Of a DNA stretch of 64,000 nucleotides, positions 10,041 through 19,413 are shown piece by piece. The first letter of the stretch is position 1. Every line of letters begins with the position of its first letter. This DNA is from Alphaproteobacteria bacterium. Its GTDB lineage: Bacteria; Pseudomonadota; Alphaproteobacteria; UBA8366. Position numbers and translations under genes: made by a program. The stretch lies in the NCBI GenBank assembly GCA_028281325.1, contig JANQKC010000009.1, positions 308,951 through 372,950 on the forward strand, written 5' to 3'. The notes under the pieces are model-generated. The model searched no databases. It was given only the letters and a program-made list of their open reading frames with translations, and had not been told where the DNA came from.

Positions 10041-10521
10041 CTATTTCTTCATTGTTTCAGTTAGTTCCCATAGATCAACGACGGTTGCACAAGGACGTAT
10101 CTCGCCGTCGTTCCGGGTCCCGGTGCGGTTGAGCCATACGGCGCTCATTCCCGATGCCTGGGCGCCGGTGACGTCGGACGACAGAGAATCGCCGACATGG
10201 ACCACCCGATGGGATTCGAGTCCAAACCCGCGCAGCGCCCCGTCGAAAATCCGGGTATCCGGCTTCGAAAAACCGCAAGCCTGGGCAAAAGCCGTGACAC
10301 CGAAGTATGAAGCAAGCCGGAATCGCCTGACTGGCGGCCAGTTCGTCGCGGCTCTCAACGAGGTCGCGAACGGATAACCGGTTGGCCGTCGTTTCATCGA
10401 TCAGAGGCCGGACCGTTTCGAAGACCTTTCCCAAGGCCGCGAGCATGACGCGTTCGAAGTTCCAAAGCGTGCCATCACCGTCAAATGTAATCGCCTCGAT
10501 ATCCTGGACCTCAACACGCAT
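10041..10521 (-). pseudogene. Decayed HAD-superfamily hydrolase
   Basis: The two ends of one HAD hydrolase lie in different frames. From 10521 the first frame encodes the nucleophile motif TFDGDGTLW and about 60 N-terminal residues. A second frame ending at 10041 encodes the C-terminal half, with YFGVTAFAQACGFSKPD, the motif III Lys, HVGDSLSSDVTGA (motif IV) and GMSAVWLNRTG. The switch falls near 10310-10335. The combined coding length is about 160 residues against about 230 for the family, so the cap domain and motif II region appear deleted with a frame change. It follows the FliL-like gene on the same strand. A sequencing error alone could not explain the missing length. Confidence 0.82.
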
Positions 10522-10544
10522 TGCCGTTCGGCCCCGACGCGCCG

Positions 10545-11027
10545 CTAATTCGCCCCGGCGCTGCGCTGGAAGGCCGCCTGAATAAGCACCTTGCGAATTT
10601 TACCGCCGCCGACGACCCGATCGCCCGCGACCCTCAGCCGGTTTCTGATGGCGTCCGTATTGATTTTTTCGCCGGGCGATTGATACGAATAATAGTCGTA
10701 GAGATCCTTGATAAAGGCATCCTTGAGGCGCGGCATGTAGGGCTTTGCATCCTCTTGTGCGTCTTCGTCCATCATCTCGAGCGATACTTTCAGGATCACA
10801 TGTTTCTCGATGCGCCGATTTCTGATGATCGGGATCGCCAGATTGTCCATATCGAGATAAACGGGGTCGTCGGTGCGCGTCGCCTCGGGTGGCTCCGCCG
10901 ACGCCTGATCCTGCCCGGCCTCGCCGGCCGCCATGCTTGTGTCGTCCTGCTGCAGGAAAAAGAACGCCGCCGCGCCGCCCCCCGCCAGCAGCAGGATCAC
11001 CACGACGATGATGATGATTTTTTTCAT
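10545..11027 (-). CDS. FliL-family membrane protein
   Basis: A 160-residue single-pass protein. The N terminus is MKKIIIIVVVILLLAGG, a transmembrane anchor, followed by a linker rich in Ala, Gln and Glu and a periplasmic domain. That domain fits FliL: VYLDMDNLAIPIIRNRR, ILKVSLEMMDEDA, LKDAFIKDLYDYY and a final basic VLIQAAFQRS. FliL supports stator-driven flagellar rotation in other bacteria. Here there are no flagellar neighbours, since the gene follows thiL, so the role is inferred only from fold. The longer start at 11111 adds an arginine-rich, non-family N terminus and was rejected. Confidence 0.7.
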   Translation of the reverse strand: MKKIIIIVVVILLLAGGGAAAFFFLQQDDTSMAAGEAGQDQASAEPPEATRTDDPVYLDMDNLAIPIIRNRRIEKHVILKVSLEMMDEDAQEDAKPYMPRLKDAFIKDLYDYYSYQSPGEKINTDAIRNRLRVAGDRVVGGGKIRKVLIQAAFQRSAGAN

Positions 11028-11134
11028 GGCCCCGGCGCGCCGATCGTAAAAAATTCCCCCCCGCCGTTCCCTAGGGTCACGGTGGCGGGCCGTCCCCACA
11101 GATATACCCACAATGGCGAATCCTCGCCATCAGA

Positions 11135-12118
11135 TTATCGGTGGCTGTATCCGGATTGCCGAAAGCTGAGATCCTCGCCCCCGCGCCCCCGAACTCGCAC
11201 GCCTGTGCCCGGTTCGATCACGCCGACGAGCGTCAGCGCAACGCCGGTCTCCGACGCAATCGCCTCCAAACGGTCCCGCGCCCCGGGCGGCGCGGTGAAC
11301 ACCAACTCATAGTCGTCACCCCCGGTCAAAATCGTTTCCAGGCATGTTGGGTCGCGCGCCAGAACCGCCCGGGCCGCCTCGGACAGCGGGACTTTTTCGG
11401 CATCGATCACCGCCGCTACCCTCGACCCTTCGGCGATATGGCCAAGGTCGGCGACCAACCCGTCCGATACGTCGGTGGCCGCACTAGCGACCCCGCACAG
11501 CGCCTGCCCTGCGCCGAGGCGCGGCTGCGGCAGCCGGTAGCGCGTCGCGAGCGCCTCCGCCAAAGACGGATCCAAGCCGTCAATCCGGCCGCGCAGCCCC
11601 CGAAGGCCAAGCGCCCCATCGCCGATCGTGCCGGTCACATAGATCAAATCACCCGCCTTCGCGGTCGTGCGGCGCAGTGCGGCGCCCGACGCCACCTCAC
11701 CGAACGCCGTGATGCTAAGCGTAACCGGCCCGGCTGTGGAGACACTGTCGCCGCCTGCCAGCGCAATGCCGAACTCCCGCTGATCCGCTTCGAGCCCGGA
11801 CACGAAATCCGCCAGCCAACCATCGTCGATCTTGTCGGGAAACGCGACGTTCAAGGTATACGCGCAGGGCCGCGCGCCCATCGACGCCAGATCCGACAGA
11901 TTCACCCGCAGCAGCTTGCGGGCCACCAGGGCCGCGGGCTCGTCACCGACGAAATGCACCGTTTCGACGATGGTATCGGTCGTGACGACAAGATCGGAAC
12001 CCGGCGTCGGCGCGAACACCGCGGCGTCGTCGCGAAGCCCCAATGCCCCGGAGAAACCCGCGGTCAGGGGCGCGAAAAACGTCGCGATTCTTGCGAATTC
12101 ACCCGTCCGGCGCGGCAT
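11135..12118 (-). CDS. thiL: Thiamine-monophosphate kinase
   Basis: A 327-residue PurM/AIR-synthase-fold kinase making thiamine pyrophosphate, the active cofactor, from thiamine monophosphate. Visible motifs are GLRDDAAVF near the N terminus, the metal-binding TTDTIVETVHF, LRVNLSDLASMGA, the AGGDSVST segment and DVSDGLVADLGHI. I chose the ATG at 12118 because family members begin close to the GEFARIATFF helix. It overlaps the end of nusB by 20 nt. The order nusB-thiL is common in proteobacterial riboflavin clusters. Confidence 0.94.
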   Translation of the reverse strand: MPRRTGEFARIATFFAPLTAGFSGALGLRDDAAVFAPTPGSDLVVTTDTIVETVHFVGDEPAALVARKLLRVNLSDLASMGARPCAYTLNVAFPDKIDDGWLADFVSGLEADQREFGIALAGGDSVSTAGPVTLSITAFGEVASGAALRRTTAKAGDLIYVTGTIGDGALGLRGLRGRIDGLDPSLAEALATRYRLPQPRLGAGQALCGVASAATDVSDGLVADLGHIAEGSRVAAVIDAEKVPLSEAARAVLARDPTCLETILTGGDDYELVFTAPPGARDRLEAIASETGVALTLVGVIEPGTGVRVRGRGGEDLSFRQSGYSHR

Positions 12119-12614
12119 CGTGGACAGCCCCGGCCGCCCCACCATCCTGAGCGACCTGCCGCGCGATTCGATCGAGAACGGCATTCACGAGGGCCGGCTC
12201 CCGGTCATTGAAAAAGGCATCCGCGACCGCGACATACTCGCTGATGGTAAGGGCGGCGTCGATGTCGTCACGCTGGGACAGTTCATAAGCGCCGGCCCGC
12301 AGGATCGCCCGCATGACGACCTCAAGCCGGGCGACGCTTCGGTTCTTGTCCAGCGCCACCTCGATCAACGCATCGACCGCAGCCGTACCCGCCGTCGCCC
12401 CTTGGACGATATCGGCGAACATCGCCTCGTCGATCTCGCCGGGCACCTCGACCGGTACGCCGACCGCGTCGCGGCGTAGCCGGAAACTCTCGAATTCGGC
12501 GATCACCGTGTCCGGCGCGCCGCCGTTCAATTCCATCTGGTACAACGCCTGAACGGCGGCGACCCTGGCGCCACGCCGCAGGCTGCCGACCGAGGCTTTA
12601 GCATCGCCGGTCAT
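12099..12614 (-). CDS. nusB: Transcription antitermination factor NusB
   Basis: A 171-residue all-helical RNA-binding protein that acts with NusE (S10) at boxA in rRNA antitermination. Family signs are the arginine-rich N terminus RRGARVAAVQALYQME, the central helix ARLEVVMRAILRAGAYEL and the C-terminal ISEYVAVADAFF segment. The C-terminal tail (after residue 155) is an extra Ala/Gly-rich extension. It overlaps ribH by 4 nt (ATGA), implying translational coupling. Confidence 0.95.
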   Translation of the reverse strand: MTGDAKASVGSLRRGARVAAVQALYQMELNGGAPDTVIAEFESFRLRRDAVGVPVEVPGEIDEAMFADIVQGATAGTAAVDALIEVALDKNRSVARLEVVMRAILRAGAYELSQRDDIDAALTISEYVAVADAFFNDREPALVNAVLDRIARQVAQDGGAAGAVHDAAPDG

Positions 12615-13078
12615 CTCGGATACAGCCCGAGCCGGTTCTTGATGCCGATCATCTCCAGGCAGGCGCTGGCCGCCGCAGCCCCCTTGTTCCCCTCATCGAT
12701 CCCAGCGCGCGCCCAGGCCTGATCGCGGTTTTCGCAGGTCAGAATGCCGTAGCCGAGCGCGAGGGAGTAGCGGGTCGACAAATCCATCAGCGCGCGTGCG
12801 CTCTCACCGCATACATAGTCGTAATGCGTGGTCTCACCGCGAATGACGCAACCGAGCGTCACATAGCCGTCGAAACGGCGGCGTTCCGGCGAAAATTCCA
12901 TGCTGCGCACCGCGCTTTGCACCGCCGCGGGGATTTCGAAGGCCCCGGGAACCGAAAACCGCTCGTGGGTGGCGCCGGCCGCGTCCAACGCCGCAACCGC
13001 GCCCTTCAGCATCTCATCGGCCAAGTCGCCGTAGAAACGCGCCTCGATCACCATGATATGCGGCGGCGGATAGGTCAT
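12611..13078 (-). CDS. ribH: 6,7-dimethyl-8-ribityllumazine synthase
   Basis: A 155-residue lumazine synthase that condenses the 5-amino-6-ribitylaminouracil and dihydroxybutanone phosphate precursors of riboflavin. Recognisable segments are VIEARFYGDLADEML, the FSVPGAFEIPAAVQ loop, GYVTLGCVIRGETTHYDYV (which contains the catalytic-site His), and LGYGILTCENRDQA. It lies between ribBX and nusB with a 12-nt gap and a 4-nt overlap respectively. Confidence 0.96.
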   Translation of the reverse strand: MTYPPPHIMVIEARFYGDLADEMLKGAVAALDAAGATHERFSVPGAFEIPAAVQSAVRSMEFSPERRRFDGYVTLGCVIRGETTHYDYVCGESARALMDLSTRYSLALGYGILTCENRDQAWARAGIDEGNKGAAAASACLEMIGIKNRLGLYPR

Positions 13079-13090
13079 GCTCTAACTATC

Positions 13091-14275
13091 CTAACACGTA
13101 AGCGGGATGGGACGCTGTTCGACGACCTTGAGGCCGTAGCCGTCCAATCCGACGATGGTCTTTTCCGTGTTCGACAGCAGAATCATCTCGGAAATGCCTA
13201 GGTCCAGCAGAATCTGCGCGCCGATACCGTAGTCGCGCAGCGCCCCCGGCGGCGGAACCTTCTCGCCCCGGTCGCGCGCGGCGCGGAAATTGACCTGCTC
13301 CGACAACGAGGTCGAGCGCGGTTCCCGGATGAGGACGACGACACCCCGCTCCTGTTCGCCGATCAGCTCCATTGCCGCATGTAGGACGCCGGCCTTGCCG
13401 TTGTCCAATCCGCCGAGGACGTCGTCCAGCAGATTGATCGCGTGCATCCGAACCAACACCGGTCCGCCGTCCGCGACATCGCCCTTCACCAGCGCGATAT
13501 GCTCGGCATAGGAGACTTGGTTGCCGTAGACATTGAGCCTGAAATCGCCACCGAACCGGCTGGTCAACGTCGTTTCCGCGATCCGCTCGATGATGCGGTC
13601 GTGCCGCAGGCGATAGGCGATCAGGTCGGCGATCGCCCCGATCTTAAGCCCGTGATATTGCGCGAAAGGGATGAGATCGTTGAGCCGGGACATGGTCCCG
13701 TCTTCGTTCATGATCTCGCAAATGACGCCGGACGGGTTCAGGCCGGCGAGCCGCGCGATGTCGACCGATGCCTCGGTATGCCCTGTCCGGACAAGCACCC
13801 CGCCGTCCCGCGCCATCAGCGGAAAAACATGCCCCGGCGTGCCGATATCGTCGGCGCTGCGCTCCGGATCGATCGCCACCGCCACCGTCCGCGCCCGGTC
13901 CGGCGCCGAAATACCGGTCGTGACCCCGTCCTTCGCCTCAATCGAGGTGGTAAAGGCGGTTTGATGCCGGCTCTGATTGCGCTGGCCCATCAATTTCAGG
14001 CCGAGTTCGTCGCAGCGTTTCGTGGTCAAGGCCAGGCAGATCAGGCCACGGCCGTGGGTCGCCATGAAATTGATCGAATCCGGCGTCGCCATTTGCGCCG
14101 GAATCACCAGATCGCCTTCGTTCTCGCGTTCCTCGTCATCGACCAGAATGAACATCCGGCCGTTCCGGGCATCGTCGATGATGTCTTCGATGGGCGACAG
14201 AAAGGACAGGTCCTCGACGGCGCGCGCGACCGCTTCCTTGCTTACCGTAGGCAACGTTTCTTGTTTCGACGCCAC
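13091..14275 (-). CDS. ribB: 3,4-dihydroxy-2-butanone 4-phosphate synthase with degenerate RibA-like domain (RibBX)
   Basis: A 394-residue two-domain protein. The N-terminal RibB half is intact, with the acidic metal site [22 protein letters not shown] and [16 protein letters not shown]. The C-terminal half aligns to GTP cyclohydrolase II but lacks the zinc-binding Cys residues: the place where RibA has HSECLTGDVFGS reads [12 protein letters not shown]. This matches the described proteobacterial RibBX variant in which the second domain is not a GTP cyclohydrolase. A real RibA must therefore be elsewhere. The GTG at 14275 is preceded by GGAG and avoids a long overlap with ribE. Confidence 0.88.
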   Translation of the reverse strand: MASKQETLPTVSKEAVARAVEDLSFLSPIEDIIDDARNGRMFILVDDEERENEGDLVIPAQMATPDSINFMATHGRGLICLALTTKRCDELGLKLMGQRNQSRHQTAFTTSIEAKDGVTTGISAPDRARTVAVAIDPERSADDIGTPGHVFPLMARDGGVLVRTGHTEASVDIARLAGLNPSGVICEIMNEDGTMSRLNDLIPFAQYHGLKIGAIADLIAYRLRHDRIIERIAETTLTSRFGGDFRLNVYGNQVSYAEHIALVKGDVADGGPVLVRMHAINLLDDVLGGLDNGKAGVLHAAMELIGEQERGVVVLIREPRSTSLSEQVNFRAARDRGEKVPPPGALRDYGIGAQILLDLGISEMILLSNTEKTIVGLDGYGLKVVEQRPIPLTC

Positions 14276-14288
14276 TCTCTGGCTCCGT

Positions 14289-14879
14289 TTATCGTTGGGG
14301 CAGCAGTCGGGCAACATATCGGGCGATCAAATCAACCTCAAGGTTGACCCGATCACCCGGCGCAAGTGTCCCGAACGTCGTTTTTTCCGCCGTGTGCGGT
14401 ATGATGTTAACGCCGAACCGCGCATCTTCAACCTCGTTCACCGTCAGGGAAACGCCGTCCAGGGCGACCGATCCCTTGGGCGCAATATACCCGGCAAACC
14501 CTTTGGGAATGGTCACGACGAAACGGAGGCTCTCGCCATCCGGCCGGACCTCGGCCACCGTCGCCACCGCATCCACATGCCCGGTGACCAGATGCCCGCC
14601 CAGACTGTCGCCGAGGCAGAGCGACTGTTCCAGGTTGATGCGTGTGCTCTCCCCCCAATCGCCCAGGGTCGTTTTCGACAGTGTCTCGCCGGAAACATCC
14701 GCGGCAAACCAGGACTCGCCCTTTTCGACGACCGTCAGGCACGCGCCGGAACAGGCGATTGACGCCCCCATTTCGATCGAATTGAGATCGTAGGCGGTTT
14801 CGATGACGAGCCGAACATCGTCGTCCTTGCGGTCGACGCGTTGAATCCGGCCCAAATCCGTTACTAATCCTGTAAACAT
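14289..14879 (-). CDS. ribE: Riboflavin synthase subunit alpha
   Basis: A 196-residue enzyme performing the final step of riboflavin synthesis, a dismutation of two lumazines. It shows the two tandem beta-barrel repeats typical of the family: [10 protein letters not shown] ... [17 protein letters not shown], and [11 protein letters not shown] ... [16 protein letters not shown], with a C-terminal helix for trimerisation. It lies 9 nt from ribD and upstream of ribBX. Confidence 0.96.
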   Translation of the reverse strand: MFTGLVTDLGRIQRVDRKDDDVRLVIETAYDLNSIEMGASIACSGACLTVVEKGESWFAADVSGETLSKTTLGDWGESTRINLEQSLCLGDSLGGHLVTGHVDAVATVAEVRPDGESLRFVVTIPKGFAGYIAPKGSVALDGVSLTVNEVEDARFGVNIIPHTAEKTTFGTLAPGDRVNLEVDLIARYVARLLPQR

Positions 14880-14888
14880 GCCGCTAAC

Positions 14889-16019
14889 CTAGTGCCGGCG
14901 CACCAATGTTTCCAGCATATCCGCGCCGACAACCTCGGTTCCCTCGCGGTCGAAGCGCGCCATGTCGGCCAAGGCGTCGACGCCATACGGCTCGACAGCG
15001 GGAATGCCGTCGCCGCCGATGATGCCGGCACTGCGGAACCAGGCGACCCGATCGACCAGCCCGGCCCGCAGCAGCACCGCGGCCAGCGTCGCGCCGCCCT
15101 CGACCAGCAGCCGGGTAATACCGCGCTCCCCAAGGTGCCTGAGCATGTCGTGCGGGTCCGGGTATCCGTTCCTTGCCGCCGGCAGGCCAATGATCTCGAC
15201 GCCCAGGTCGCGGACGGCATCGGCCCGTCGGTCATCGGCGTCGTCGCGGGCGATGATCCAGGTCGGCACCGATTTCGCGGTCCGAAACAGTTTAGCGGTC
15301 AACGGCAGGCGCAGCCCGGCATCGACCACGATGCGGACCGGCGACCGCCCTTCCAACCCGGGCAAGCGGCAGGTCAGGTCCGGATCGTCCGCGACCGCCG
15401 TCCCGACGCCCACCATGATCGCGTCATACGACGCCCGCAACTGATGCGACCGGGCACGGGCTTGCGGCCCGGTGATCCACTGGCTCTTGCCGCTATGCGT
15501 CGCAATCCGGCCGTCCAGCGTCGTGGCGGTCTTCACACAGACCATGGGGCGGCCATCGCGCAGTCGGCTGAGAAAACCGGCGTTCAACGCCTCCGCCTCC
15601 AGGCGACACAGGCCACAGTCGACGGCGATGCCGGCATCGGCGAGTTGACGCAGGCCCGCCCCGGCGACGCGCGGGTCGGGGTCCTCCGTGGCCGCCACCA
15701 CGCGAGCCACCCCGGCCGCGATCAGGGCATCGGTGCAGGGCGGCGTCTTGCCGTGATGACAGCAGGGTTCGAGCGAAACATAGGCCGTCGCCCCCTTGGC
15801 CGCGGCCCCGGCGCGGCGCAGCGCCTCCGTCTCCGCATGCGGCCGTCCGCCGGGCTGTGTCCATCCGCGGCCGACGATCCGTCCTACCCCATCTTCTTGC
15901 CGTACCAACACGCAGCCGACGGCGGGATTGGGCCACACCGTACCCAAGCCCCGGCGCGCGAGGCCGAGGGCGATCCGCATATACCGTTGGTCCTGCGCTT
16001 TAGTGATCGTCTTCAACAC
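14889..16019 (-). CDS. ribD: Bifunctional diaminohydroxyphosphoribosylaminopyrimidine deaminase / 5-amino-6-(5-phosphoribosylamino)uracil reductase
   Basis: A 376-residue fusion covering steps two and three of riboflavin synthesis. The N-terminal deaminase has its zinc site in PHAETEAL and [14 protein letters not shown]. The C-terminal reductase begins near residue 145 ([18 protein letters not shown]) and includes [14 protein letters not shown]. The longest frame reaches 16094, inside nrdR. I use the GTG at 16019, which leaves about 13 residues before the conserved RYMRIAL helix and a 20-nt overlap with nrdR; the ATG at 15980 would cut that helix. Confidence 0.93.
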   Translation of the reverse strand: MLKTITKAQDQRYMRIALGLARRGLGTVWPNPAVGCVLVRQEDGVGRIVGRGWTQPGGRPHAETEALRRAGAAAKGATAYVSLEPCCHHGKTPPCTDALIAAGVARVVAATEDPDPRVAGAGLRQLADAGIAVDCGLCRLEAEALNAGFLSRLRDGRPMVCVKTATTLDGRIATHSGKSQWITGPQARARSHQLRASYDAIMVGVGTAVADDPDLTCRLPGLEGRSPVRIVVDAGLRLPLTAKLFRTAKSVPTWIIARDDADDRRADAVRDLGVEIIGLPAARNGYPDPHDMLRHLGERGITRLLVEGGATLAAVLLRAGLVDRVAWFRSAGIIGGDGIPAVEPYGVDALADMARFDREGTEVVGADMLETLVRRH

Positions 16020-16464
16020 CCAGTTCGTCGGTGATGAATTCTTCGAAGTCCTTGGCCTCGCGGAAATTCCGGTAGACCGAGGCAAACCGGACATAGGCGA
16101 CCTGATCCAGCGAATGCAGCGCTTCCATGACCAGCTTGCCGACGGCTTCGACCTTCACCTCGGTCTCGCCCATGCTTTCGAGCCGGCGGACGATACTGTT
16201 GACCACCTGCTCCAGGCGATCGGGTTCGACCGGGCGTTTGCGCAGCGCGATCATCATCGACCGCACGAGCTTGTCGCGATCGAAGGGTTCGCGCTGGCCG
16301 GTCCGCTTCATCACCGTCAATTCGCGAAGCTGCACGCGCTCGAAGGTCGTGAACCGCGCCCCGCAATTCGGACAGAACCGCCGGCGGCGGATCGCCGAAT
16401 TGTCTTCGGTGGGCCGGGAATCTTTCACCTGCGTGTCATTATGACCGCAAAACGGACACCGCAT
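16000..16464 (-). CDS. nrdR: Transcriptional repressor NrdR
   Basis: A 154-residue repressor of ribonucleotide reductase genes. An N-terminal zinc ribbon ([13 protein letters not shown] ... [10 protein letters not shown]) is followed by an ATP-cone domain that senses ATP/dATP. The conserved [16 protein letters not shown] and [11 protein letters not shown] segments mark the cone. It sits between glyA and ribD, the usual alphaproteobacterial place. No NrdR-box target was found in the window. Confidence 0.97.
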   Translation of the reverse strand: MRCPFCGHNDTQVKDSRPTEDNSAIRRRRFCPNCGARFTTFERVQLRELTVMKRTGQREPFDRDKLVRSMMIALRKRPVEPDRLEQVVNSIVRRLESMGETEVKVEAVGKLVMEALHSLDQVAYVRFASVYRNFREAKDFEEFITDELGVEDDH

Positions 16465-16494
16465 TCTCTTTATTACCTCCCCGGTTCACGGGTT

Positions 16495-17805
16495 TCAGAC
16501 ACCGTCGGAATAGACTGGGAACCGCCGGCACAAATCCTCGACCTGCGCCCGGACGGCTGCCTCGACGGCACCGTTATTCTCGCCGTTGGCGGCCAAGCCG
16601 TTCAGGACCTCGACGATCATCGCGCCCACGGCGGCGAACTCAGCCTGCCCGAAGCCGCGCGTCGTGCCGGCCGGCGTGCCGAGGCGGACACCGGACGTGA
16701 CCGTCGGTTTTTCGGGGTCGAACGGGATACCGTTCTTGTTGCAGGTCAGGCCCGCGCGCTCAAGGCTCTGCTCGGCGATATTACCCGTCAACCCCTTGGG
16801 CCGCAGGTCGACCAGCACAATATGCGTGTCGGTACCGCCCGATACGATGTCGAGCCCGCCTTCCGACAGCGTCGAGGCCAAAGTCTTTGCATTGTCCACA
16901 ACGGCTTGCGCGTAGGCCTTGAACGCCGGCCGCAACGCCTCGCCGAAAGCGACCGCCTTGCCGGCGATCATATGCATCAGCGGTCCGCCCTGCGTTCCGG
17001 GGAAAATCGCCGAATTGATCTTTTTTCCGAGATCGGGGTCGTTGGACAGGATCATGCCACCCCGCGCGCCGCGCAACGTCTTGTGGGTCGTCGTGGTCAC
17101 GACATGCGCATGCGGCAGCGGACTGGGATGGACGCCCGCCGCGACAAGCCCTGCGAAATGGGCCATGTCGACCATGAAATACGCCCCGACCGCGTCCGCG
17201 ATCTCCCGGAAGCGGGCAAAGTCGATGACCCGCGGATAGGCCGATCCGCCGGCCACGATGATGCTCGGTTTATGCTCCTGCGCCAGACTCTCGACCTCGT
17301 CGAAGTCGATCAGCGCGTCCTGCCGGCGCACGCCGTATTGCACCGCGTTGAACCACTTGCCGGACTGGTTAGGCGGCGCGCCGTGTGTCAGGTGACCGCC
17401 CGCGGCCAGCGACATCCCCATCAAGGTGTCGCCGGGCTTGATCAGCGCCGTGTACACCGCGCCATTCGCCTGCGCGCCGGCATGCGGCTGCACATTCACG
17501 AATTCGCAACCGAACAGTTTCTTGGCCCGGTCGATCGCTAGCTGTTCGGCGACGTCGGCGAACTCGCAACCGCCATAGTAGCGTCGGCCGGGATAACCCT
17601 CGGCGTATTTGTTGGTGAGAACCGAGCCCGTCGCCTGCAAGACCGCCTTGCTGACGATGTTCTCGGACGCGATGAGTTCGATCTGATTCTGCTGGCGGCC
17701 AAGCTCGCCTTGCAAGGCCGCGTAAAGATCGGGATCGGCCTGCTGCAAGTCCGCGGTGAAGAAATCTTCAAATCCCTCGACGTTCGAGGCCCTCTGCTGC
17801 GACAT
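16495..17805 (-). CDS. glyA: Serine hydroxymethyltransferase
   Basis: A 436-residue PLP enzyme interconverting serine and glycine with tetrahydrofolate, the main source of one-carbon units. Visible are the N-terminal [32 protein letters not shown], the PLP-lysine motif [15 protein letters not shown], and [15 protein letters not shown] near the C terminus. It begins a tightly spaced run into nrdR and the riboflavin genes and follows rpiB by 46 nt. Confidence 0.97.
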   Translation of the reverse strand: MSQQRASNVEGFEDFFTADLQQADPDLYAALQGELGRQQNQIELIASENIVSKAVLQATGSVLTNKYAEGYPGRRYYGGCEFADVAEQLAIDRAKKLFGCEFVNVQPHAGAQANGAVYTALIKPGDTLMGMSLAAGGHLTHGAPPNQSGKWFNAVQYGVRRQDALIDFDEVESLAQEHKPSIIVAGGSAYPRVIDFARFREIADAVGAYFMVDMAHFAGLVAAGVHPSPLPHAHVVTTTTHKTLRGARGGMILSNDPDLGKKINSAIFPGTQGGPLMHMIAGKAVAFGEALRPAFKAYAQAVVDNAKTLASTLSEGGLDIVSGGTDTHIVLVDLRPKGLTGNIAEQSLERAGLTCNKNGIPFDPEKPTVTSGVRLGTPAGTTRGFGQAEFAAVGAMIVEVLNGLAANGENNGAVEAAVRAQVEDLCRRFPVYSDGV

Positions 17806-17851
17806 GTTTCTACTGTTCTCTCGCTAGTTAGCTGGTTTCGCCGTCGGCCGG

Positions 17852-18286
17852 CTACGACATCTTGTCGACACGCCGTTGGTGCCGGCCGCCCTCAAACTCG
17901 GTTTCCAGAAATGTCTTGAGACAATCGACCGCCGTCTCCGGCCCGGTCGTCCGGGCCCCGACGGCGAGCACATTGGCATCGTTATGCTGGCGCGCAAGCC
18001 GCGCGTGCGTCGTGTCATGGCAGAGCGCCGCGCGCACGTGCTTATGGCGGTTCGCGGCAATCGAAATGCCGATCCCGGTACCGCATACCAAGACGCCCCG
18101 CGCCGCCGTTCCGTCCGCGAGCGCGGCCGCCAGCTTGTCGGCAAAATCGGGATAGTCGACGGAGTCCGCGCCGTCGGTACCGAGGTCGACGACCTCATAC
18201 CCCAAGCCGCCGAGGGTCTCTTTCAGGGTCGTTTTCAGCTCGACGCCCGCATGATCGGCGGCGACGGCAATACGCTCGGGCGCCAT
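17852..18286 (-). CDS. rpiB: Ribose-5-phosphate isomerase B
   Basis: A 144-residue RpiB/LacAB-family isomerase interconverting ribose-5-phosphate and ribulose-5-phosphate; it supplies the ribulose-5-phosphate used by RibB downstream. The N-terminal VAADHAGVELK motif, the active-site Cys68 in LVCGTGIGIS, and HDTTHARLARQHNDANV are clear. The frame runs back to 18439, but the ATG at 18286 gives the family's normal length and start. Confidence 0.95.
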   Translation of the reverse strand: MAPERIAVAADHAGVELKTTLKETLGGLGYEVVDLGTDGADSVDYPDFADKLAAALADGTAARGVLVCGTGIGISIAANRHKHVRAALCHDTTHARLARQHNDANVLAVGARTTGPETAVDCLKTFLETEFEGGRHQRRVDKMS

Positions 18287-18702
18287 GGCGCGATAACTCC
18301 CGAAAATGTCGGATCCTGTGAGGACGGCCACAACGGCCGATCGGGGCATCGAATACCATATGTCGACCCGCCGCACCACCCTGACACAAGGTGTCGGGCC
18401 CGTTAACGATTGGCCAATTCCCCTTGTCGTCGAATCCAAGTCTTCGCAAAAGTTCGGAAGAAAAAGAAAGCAAAGAATCGCCGATTCCGGGAAAATCTTT
18501 CGCTTTATGCGCGTTATCTTGTGTTAACGAAGATTAAAATCGGCAGATTTTGTGTTAACTTTTAGAAATAATATTAACTTTTATTCCGATTGGTTAGTCC
18601 TGAAGAATTTTAATATTAACTATTTCCAAATGGAATTTGACAATTATATGAGTATTATGTAGTAACCATTCACTACTTGATCCATACAAGGGCTGGCGAT
18701 AC
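18287..18702 (+). promoter_or_regulatory. AT-rich mucR leader with phased TTAAC repeats and promoter
   Basis: A 416-nt gene-free region whose right half (18490-18700) is strikingly AT-rich. TTGTGTTAAC occurs at 18519 and 18550 (31 bp apart), and TAATATTAACT at 18569 and 18611 (42 bp apart); both distances are near whole helical turns. A possible promoter follows: TTGACA at 18637-18642, a 17-bp spacer and a weak TAGTAA at 18660. MucR proteins bind AT-rich sites with T-A steps and often autoregulate, so this is a plausible autoregulatory region. That last step is inference. Confidence 0.5.
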
Positions 18703-19149
18703 ATGACGAAAAACACAGAGGAAACGACGCCCTCTTCCGATGAGATCCTGCGCATGACCACGGAAGTTGTCGCGGCATACCTCGGTAACAACACCATGCC
18801 GGCCGGACAGATCCCGGATGTCATCAATACGGTTTATGGATCGCTGCGGAAGCTGGACGGGAGCGCCGCAAATGGCCGCGCCCGCCCGCCGAAAGCGCCG
18901 GTGCCGATCCGCAAATCGGTGACGCCGGATTACATCGTATGCCTGGAAGACGGCAAGAAGCTGAAGATGCTGAAACGCCATCTTCGCACCGTCTACGGCA
19001 TGAGCCCTGAAGAATACCGTGCCAAGTGGGGCCTGCCCTCGGACTATCCGATGGTTGCGCCAAACTACTCGCGGCAACGCTCGGCGTTCGCTAAAAAGAT
19101 CGGGCTGGGCCGCTCTTCTGGTAGGAGCAGACGAAAAAACGCCGCGTAA
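18703..19149 (+). CDS. mucR: MucR/Ros family transcriptional regulator
   Basis: A 148-residue regulator of the alphaproteobacterial MucR/Ros family, which behaves as an H-NS-like silencer of AT-rich DNA and controls surface polysaccharide, motility and the cell cycle in relatives. The N-terminal half carries the oligomerisation region (ILRMTTEVVAAYLGNN). The C-terminal half has the typical YIVCLEDGKKLKMLKRHLRT and RAKWGLPSDYPMVAPNY. The Ros zinc finger is partly lost: its second Cys is Asp and the last His position is Val/Tyr, as in zinc-independent homologues. It is preceded by AAGGG and followed by a strong terminator. Confidence 0.93.
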   Translation: MTKNTEETTPSSDEILRMTTEVVAAYLGNNTMPAGQIPDVINTVYGSLRKLDGSAANGRARPPKAPVPIRKSVTPDYIVCLEDGKKLKMLKRHLRTVYGMSPEEYRAKWGLPSDYPMVAPNYSRQRSAFAKKIGLGRSSGRSRRKNAA

Positions 19150-19175
19150 AAACAGCGGCATGTTGGCACAAAACT

Positions 19176-19207
19176 GGCCGGCTCCAAGGAGCCGGCCTTG
19201 TTTTTTT
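19176..19207 (+). terminator. Rho-independent terminator of mucR
   Basis: GGCCGGCTC and GAGCCGGCC form a 9-bp GC-rich stem with a CAAG loop, followed by TTGTTTTTTT. It lies 27 nt after the mucR stop. Confidence 0.93.
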
Positions 19208-19221
19208 ACCCATCCACGCCG

Positions 19222-19413
19222 CTAGTCCGTGGCGGATTTGTCCATGACATACTGCAACTTGCGGACAGCAGCCTCGCGCAACGCCTTCTCGCCGCGCCGC
19301 GGGTCGCCGACCATCGACACTTCGCGCCCGCTTTTCACATCGACGGCGGTCACCTTCACGTAACGGCCGACCGCGATCATCTCGATAATCACACCTTCGT
19401 CGTCCGACGGCAT
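19222..19413 (-). CDS. Small conserved alphaproteobacterial protein (DUF6898-like)
   Basis: A 63-residue protein with the pattern VIIEMIAVGRYVKVTAVDVKSG and EVSMVGDPRRGEKALREAAVRKLQYVM. I recognise this as the small conserved alphaproteobacterial family called DUF6898, from memory and without a search. No function is known. The longer frame to 19482 is possible, but the ATG at 19413 has AAAGGGG upstream. It is convergent with mucR. Confidence 0.7.
   Translation of the reverse strand: MPSDDEGVIIEMIAVGRYVKVTAVDVKSGREVSMVGDPRRGEKALREAAVRKLQYVMDKSATD

Noticed and set aside
13091..14275. Annotation as bifunctional RibBA
   Set aside because: The second domain lacks the zinc-binding Cys residues required for GTP cyclohydrolase II.
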